The notes beneath the pieces were generated by a model that had not been told where the DNA came from, ran no database searches, and saw only the letters and a program-made list of their open reading frames with translations. DNA of 64,000 bases, taken from contig OX104124.1 in assembly GCA_944474755.1 (NCBI GenBank), positions 24,898,452 to 24,962,451 of the forward strand, in the 5' to 3' direction. Made by a program: the position numbers and the translations under genes. Shown here in pieces: positions 57,790 to 64,000 of this stretch. Positions within the stretch are counted from its first letter, which is position 1. Every line of letters starts with the position of its first letter. Source of the DNA: Limnoperna fortunei (lineage: Eukaryota > Mollusca > Bivalvia > Mytilida > Modiolidae).

Positions 57790-58700
57790 GGCTCCCAAGC
57801 GAAAGTTTGGGAGACATATAGTTTTTGCTCCGTTTCTTATTATTAGTTTGTTTTGTTCCACTTTCCGGCAGAATTTTGTCAGACTGTTTTCTCAGAGACC
57901 GTAAATTGGATCGAAATGAAACAAAAATATGTCATGATGTGAAGTGTTGCCTTTCAGGTTTTAAATGTTTAAATTGGCGGTTATTTTTAATGAAAAAAAA
58001 ATCCTAAACACAAAAATCCTAAAACACAAAAGTTAACGGATTTCGATGAAAATCGGAATATAAGTAAAGTATGTTATACCACACCATATGCCGCACATGT
58101 TGACTCTCTATGGCGACCGTTTTGAATCCAAGCTAGTCGCCAAAAATTCAAAATGCTCCGATTCGCACGAAAGTTGGTTTTTAGGTGGATTACCATGTTG
58201 CGATCAGATGTTCAAACGTCATCAAAATGTTTAATTTGATCATGGCGGCCATCTTAAAATTGCAGCCATTTTGAAAATAAAAAAGGTTTACGGGTTTGAA
58301 CTAAAATTGGTATATAAGTAGAGTATGTTACGCCACACGATATGACCCCCGTGTCAACTTTTTATGGCGGCCATTTTGAATCCAAGATGGCTAGCAAAAT
58401 TGAAAAATGTTCCGAATTGCGCGGAACTTGGTTTCCTGGTAGATACAGTTGCCTCGAATGAATGTGTAAACTCGAGTGTCCATGGGGGTCGTTTGGAAGC
58501 CAGTTATGATCCGTAAGATCATAATCATGTTTAATTATGTCTCCAAAACGAAGTTTTGGGAGACATATTGTTTTTGTCCGGTTTATTTTTATTCTTCTTT
58601 TTCTTTTTTTTTCTTTCCGCTCAATTTTGTCCGCACATTTTCTCTGAGATGCAATGACCAATCAATATGAAACGTTACGAACATGTTAAGTGTGACCTGA
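57790..58700. repeat. Two copies of a GGGAGACATAT repeat around a tandem duplicated block
   Basis: CTCCCAAGCGAAAGTTTGGG followed by GAGACATATAGTTTTTGC (57791) recurs as CTCCAAAACGAAGTTTTGGG and GAGACATATTGTTTTTGTCC (58541). Between them, two related blocks of about 245 bases carry GTATGTTAYRCCACACRATATG near 58068 and 58322, and ATGGCGRCCRTTTTGAATCC near 58110 and 58363. No open frame of note. It is a mobile or simple dispersed repeat, not classified. Confidence 0.65.
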
Positions 58701-59055
58701 AGTTTTGCAATCCACTTTTGGAATTTTTAAAATGGTTTCCGTTTCCATGGAAACTGGGGTTATTATATAAGACATTGCATTATCTTTGTAAAAATGTGTA
58801 TTTGGGAAGTTTTCAACTTGCAAAACATTATACTGGCATTGGGGGTTCGTTTGGTAGACATGCTGTGTTTGCATCCCAACACAATCAGCACTAGTTCTTC
58901 TTCTTCTTATTATTATTCGTAGTTTTCATTAATCACTACTTTGTCTGAGATTTTTCGCCAACAAAGCTTCGAATGACCATTACGATACTTGGCATAGTTA
59001 ATATTTAGGATTCCTTGTTGTGCGTACTGGTTTTTAACTTTTCAAAAAGATTTCA
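58701..59055. other. Unassigned DNA
   Basis: No supportable gene; overlapping short frames occur on both strands. Confidence 0.35.
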
Positions 59056-59330
59056 TTCGTAGCCTTCGGTGGCCAAATGGTTAAAGCTGTAAGTGTTCTA
59101 CTTTGACCTTCGGCGTTGAAATACTGAGGCAGCCTGACATCGGTACTCCATCCTTTACTGACGAACATTGCCAGTTTTCTGCTGAAGGTTGGGAGTTTTC
59201 ACAAAGTATGCTACGGCTTCCTCCTAACAAAAAACTATACTCAATATTACAGTTAAACATTCCCTGGAAGTGGCGTGAACTCCAATCAAACAAACCCAAT
59301 TATTCAAAATATCGGTGAACACGATTATTA
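59056..59330 (+). repeat. Mollusc tRNA-derived SINE
   Basis: The head has a good A box, GGTGGCCAAATGGTTAAAGC at about 59068. The B box is not clear. The body reads TTGCCAGTTTTCTGCTGAAG, CTACGGCTTCCTCCTAACAA and GAAGTGGCGTGAACTCCAAT, then CAAACAAACC, the conserved order seen in mollusc SINEs. Confidence 0.75.
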
Positions 59331-59939
59331 TAAAAAAAATATTTGCATCAACAAACAGTGTTCACTATCATATTGTTTCTGATAAACGACTTACCGGGTC
59401 AATTAGCATGATAAAACGTGCCTCGATTTGTTTTACAGACGTTTACAACATTATTTTGTGATCGAGTCAGTCTTGTACCCAGAACATAATCTATTGAATA
59501 ATTTGTATTTGTTCAATCTATATAATGTATTTGCCAAAACTCGGCACAGTATAGATTCTGAAATTAAATATATTTTGTATATAAATAAACCTTAATAATG
59601 GTGTATTTTTTGCCGTTGTTTTTGTGTATTGTACGATTAATTTACAACAGATTCAATTGTTACCATAAGAAATTAAATATGTTTAAATATATATATCACA
59701 CACATTTTGTGCTTTTTTAACATTTAAGACGAATTACTACATCTTGTACAATTTGAAATATCATAACAGTTACAAATAAAGCCGGAAAAATATGCAAGGA
59801 TGCTAAATATATTAAATACACAAATTTTTTTACCCAGAGTACCAGATAAAACATACATTTCAAACTTGAGACAAATTTTAATTGTATGCTGATCCTATAT
59901 GTATACATTATTGTTCGAAATGTGGTGCTTCTTTTATGC
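59331..59939. other. Unassigned AT-rich DNA
   Basis: No gene or clear repeat seen. Confidence 0.35.
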
Positions 59940-60145
59940 TGTATTTTGAAGTGCAGTTTTTATCGGTGGAAACCGGATTGCCCAGAGAATTCTACCAACT
60001 TGCGACTGGAAAACCAGCAACTTGATAATAAAAGGTTGGAGATGAGCACCCTCTGCCTGAAGTAAGGCTCGAACCTGGAAAATCAGTTTTGACATTCGTG
60101 TGGTCTTTTAACTACATTAATCACTCAGCCATTATAACGAATATA
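59940..60145 (-). repeat. tRNA-derived SINE, minus strand
   Basis: On the minus strand the A box is TGGCTGAGTGATTAATG near 60133-60117 and the B box is GGTTCGAGCC near 60076-60066. A body with TTGCTGGTTTTCCAGTCGCA and CCGGTTTCCACCGATAAAAA follows. The two Pol III boxes are spaced as in a tRNA-derived SINE. Confidence 0.75.
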
Positions 60146-61002
60146 TATGAAAGGCATTATATTCCCGACAAGAAGAGTCCTAAATATCATTGCTGGGTCT
60201 GTGTTAGATATCCGATCTGCATTTATATATCAACTCTGTCAAGGACGTTGTCATATTTTGATGTCTTTCAGTGATATGTGCATGCAGTGTAAAAATATCC
60301 TGCGTTTGAAAAAAATCATGTATTAAATATCACTAAGATAAGCTGTATTGACGTGCATACGATGACAGTATACCCAATAATTAAAATGTAATTAACTACA
60401 TTGAAATTCATCACTATTTTTCCAACCATTTACAAAATTGAAAACATAAGTTAATGTCATATCAATATTTGCATATGAAAATCAAACTATTTTAATATGA
60501 CAACATTTTGTTGTATTCTTTTAAGCTGATGATAGGAAACGAGCTATTACAGAACACAATAAGTCACCATAAATGTATCTGAAATAACATTCTGACATGT
60601 AGGCACTTTAAAAAAATCATTATAATTCTAGCAAAATGGGTAATAATTAAAAGTCATTGTCAAAACAGTATCGACTATTGTACAATAATCATTGTCTTGG
60701 GAATAGAATACTGTCAATGTTCAGTTAACGTTCTCCTATTTCACAAAACAATTTATAATGTTAGTTTCATCCATAATAAATTGTCTATTGTTACATGTAT
60801 CAGCGTTAGTTCTGTAAAACTATATTTATTGGTTTCGGATGGTTTGTAAATAATTATCCAAGGCCAAACAAAATGAACAATCAATTTTGTCATAACTACC
60901 AAAAATAGTTAAGAGGTTCAACCCATATGTTTCGGTTGCTGACCGTCCCTACAAGACCGTCAAAAGGCGCAATGTTTCTTTTTCTCAAGGTGACACGAAT
61001 CA
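60146..61002. other. Unassigned AT-rich DNA
   Basis: No gene or clear repeat seen before the 60-bp array. Confidence 0.35.
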
Positions 61003-64000
61003 CTGTAGGCTCATTACCACCTCAACTAGCTGTGTTAGTAAAAACATCTCTCCTTTAGTTTACTGTAGGCTCATAACCACCTCAACTAGCTGTGTTTGTA
61101 ATAACATCTCTCCTTTAGCTTACTATAGGCTCATAACCACCTCAACTAGCTGTGTTAGTAATAACATCTCTCCTTTAGTTTACTATAGGCTCATAATCAC
61201 CTCAACTAGCTGTGTTTGTAATAACATCTCTCCTTTAGCTTACTATAGGCTCATAATCACCTTAACTAGCTGTGTTAGTAATAACATCTCTCCTTTATTT
61301 TACTGTAGGCTCATAACCACCTCAACTAGCTGTGTTTGTAATAACATCTCTCCTTTAGTTTACTGTAGGCTCATAACCACCTCAACTAGCTGTGTTAGTA
61401 ATAACATCTCTCCTTTAGCTTACTATAGGCTCATAATCACCTCAACTAGCTGTGTTAGTAATAACATCTCTCCTTTAGCTTACTATAGGCTCATAATCAC
61501 CTCAACTAGCTGTGTTAGTAATAACATCTCTCCTTTAGCTTACTATAGGCTCATAACCACCTCAACTAGCTGTGTTAGTAATAACATCTCTCCTTTAGCT
61601 TACTATAGGCTCATAATCACCTCAACTAGCTGTGTTAGTAATAACATCTCTCCTTTATTTACTCTAGGCTCATAACCACCTCAACTAGCTGTGTTTGTAA
61701 TAACATCTCTCCTTTATTTACTCTAGGCTCATTACCACTTCAACTAGCTGTGTTAGTAACAACATCTCTCCTTTATTTTACTATAGGCTCATAATCACCT
61801 CAACTAGCTGTGTTAGTAATAACATCTCTCCTTTAGTTTACTATAGGCTCATAATCACCTCAACTAGCTGTGTTAGTAATAACATCTCTCCTTTATTTTA
61901 CTATAGGCTCATAATCACCTCAACTAGCTGTGTTTGTAATAACATCTCTCCTTTATTTTACTGTAGGCTCATAACCACCTCAACTAGCTGTGTTTGTAAT
62001 AACATCTCTCCTTTAGTTTACTGTAGGCTCATAATCACCTCAACTAGCTGTGTTAGTAATAACATCTCTCCTTTAGCTTACTATAGGCTCATAATCACCT
62101 CAACTAGCTGTGTTAGTAATAACATCTCTCCTTTATTTTACTGTAGGCTCATAACCACCTCAACTAGCTGTGTTTGTAATAACATCTCTCCTTTATTTTA
62201 CTGTAGGCTCATAACCACCTCAACTAGCTGTGTTAGTAATAACATCTCTCCTTTAGCTTACTATAGGCTCATAACCACCTCAACTAGCTGTGTTAGTAAT
62301 AACATCTCTCCTTTATTTTACTGTAGGCTCATAACCACCTCAACTAGCTGTGTTTGTAATAACATCTCTCCTTTAGTTAACTGTAGGCTCATAACCACCT
62401 CAACTAGCTGTGTTAGTAATAACATCTCTCCTTTAGCTTACTATAGGCTCATAATCACCTCAACTAGCTGTGTTAGTAATAACATCTCTCCTTTAGCTTA
62501 CTATAGGCTCATAACCACCTCAACTAGCTGTGTTAGTAATAACATCTCTCCTTTATTTTACTGTAGGCTCATAACCACCTCAACTAGCTGTGTTAGTAAT
62601 AACATCTCTCCTTTATTTTACTGTAGGCTCATAACCACCTCAACTATCTGTGTTTGTAATAACATCTCTCCTTTAGTTTACTGTAGGCTCATTACCACTT
62701 CAACTAGCTGTGTTAGTAACAACATCTCTCCTTTAGTTTACTATAGGCTCATAATCACCTCAACTAGCTGTGTTAGTAATAACATCTCTCCTTTAGTTTA
62801 CTATAGGCTCATAATCACCTCAACTAGCTGTGTTTGTAATAACATCTCTCCTTTAGTTTACTGTAGGCTCATAACCACCTCAACTAGCTGTGTTAGTAAT
62901 AACATCTCTCCTTTATTTTACTGTAGGCTCATAACCACCTCAACTAGCTGTGTTAGTAATAACATCTCTCCTTTATTTTACTGTAGGCTCATAACCACCT
63001 CAACTATCTGTGTTTGTAATAACATCTCTCCTTTAGCTTACTATAGGCTCATAATCACCTCAACTAGCTGTGTTAGTAATAACATCTCTCCTTTATTTTA
63101 CTATAGGCTCATAATCACCTCAACTAGCTGTGTTAGTAATAACATCTCTCCTTTAGTTTACTGTAGGCTCATAACCACCTCAACTAGCTGTGTTAGTAAT
63201 AACATCTCTCCTTTAGCTTACTATAGGCTCATAATCACCTCAACTAGCTGTGTTAGTAATAACATCTCTCCTTTATTTACTCTAGGCTCATTACCACTTC
63301 AACTAGCTGTGTTAGTAACAACATCTCTCCTTTAGTTTACTCTAGGCTCATTACCACCTCAACTAGCTGTGTTTGTAATAACATCTCTCCTTTATTTACT
63401 CTAGGCTCATTACCACTTCAACTAGCTGTGTTAGTAACAACATCTCTCCTTTAGTTTACTGTAGGCTAATAATCACCTCAACTAGCTGTGTTAGTAATAA
63501 CATCTCTCCTTTATTTTACTATAGGCTCATAATCACCTCAACTAGCTGTGTTAGTAATAACATCTCTCCTTTAGCTTACTATAGGCTCATAATCACCTCA
63601 ACTAGCTGTGTTAGTAATAACATCTCTCTTTTAGTTTACTGTAGGCGCATTGCCACCTCAACTAGTTGTGTTTGTAATAACATCTCTTCTTTAGTTTACT
63701 GTAAGCTAAAAACCACCTCAACTAGCTGTGTTAGTAAAAACATCTCTCCTTTAGTTTACTATAGGCTCATAATCACCTCAACTAGCTGTGTTAGTAATAA
63801 CATCTCTCCTTTAGTTTACTGTAGGCTCATAATCACCTCAACTAGCTGTGTTAGTAATAACATCTCTCCTTTATTTTACTATAGGCTCATAATCACCTCA
63901 ACTAGCTGTGTTAGTAATAACATCTCTCCTTTAGCTTACTATAGGCTCATAATCACCTCAACTAGCTGTGTTAGTAATAACATCTCTCTTTTAGTTTACT
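61003..64000. repeat. 60-bp minisatellite, about 50 copies, running off the right edge
   Basis: Units contain TAGGCTCATAATCACCTCAA, CTAGCTGTGTTAGTAATAAC and ATCTCTCCTTTAGCTTACTA. The main variants are AACCAC/AATCAC, GTTAG/GTTTG, and TTTAGC/TTTAGT/TTTATT with ACTATAGG/ACTGTAGG; a few units are 59 bases long. Blocks of variants recur in the same order, which indicates local higher-order duplication. The array continues beyond the window. Confidence 0.97.

Overview
The window looks like nuclear DNA of a marine invertebrate, most likely a bivalve mollusc. It is AT-rich, has no bacterial gene packing, and is dominated by non-LTR retrotransposons, Penelope-like elements (PLEs), tRNA-derived SINEs with mollusc-style bodies, small inverted-repeat DNA elements and very large minisatellite arrays. 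The species is inferred from the repeat types only. No rRNA gene, CRISPR array or genuine tRNA gene was seen.

Layout. 1-2102 (minus): an intact-looking CR1/Jockey-type LINE whose ORF2 runs off the left edge; ORF1 has a PHD finger preceded by an NPGP 2A-like motif. 2855-6896: a near-perfect 2021-bp tandem duplication, each copy with a truncated PLE (GIY-YIG endonuclease end) embedded in pieces of a tRNA-like repeat. 7692-8060: a small terminal-inverted-repeat element. 8743-10990: a decayed LINE. 11215-11725: degenerate repeats with six CACGTG boxes. 11977-16776: the only convincing host genes, a head-to-head pair of paralogues for an unrecognised multi-pass membrane protein, one complete with signal peptide and ectodomain, the other lacking the ectodomain. 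16900-17488: 37-bp minisatellite. 19445-19826: LINE 3' end. 19951-31788: 56-bp satellite of roughly 200 monomers with higher-order duplications and a captured dispersed element. 31905-33330: very homogeneous 55-bp satellite. 34.1-40.0 kb: several foldback and palindromic elements. 40.1-46.4 kb: two decayed LINEs; one is split in its reverse transcriptase domain by a 3.2-kb insertion made of tandem 446-bp tRNA-like units, a broken PLE and (TA)n tracts. 46.4-61 kb: mostly non-coding with SINEs, TA-flanked MITEs, a CGTTATAACG palindrome array and short minisatellites. 61003-64000: a 60-bp minisatellite running off the right edge.

The most interesting candidate is the tRNA-like unit. It carries Pol III A and B boxes, is closed by a terminal AGCGGATTT/AAATCCGCT pairing with a hairpin just inside its 3' end, occurs as a 446-bp tandem array, and surrounds PLEs at two loci. 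Other points of interest are the degenerate 2A-like motif in the LINE, the orphan membrane-protein pair, and the recurring presence of a dyad in the satellite monomers. Coordinates of repeats and pseudogenes were read by eye and may be off by several bases.
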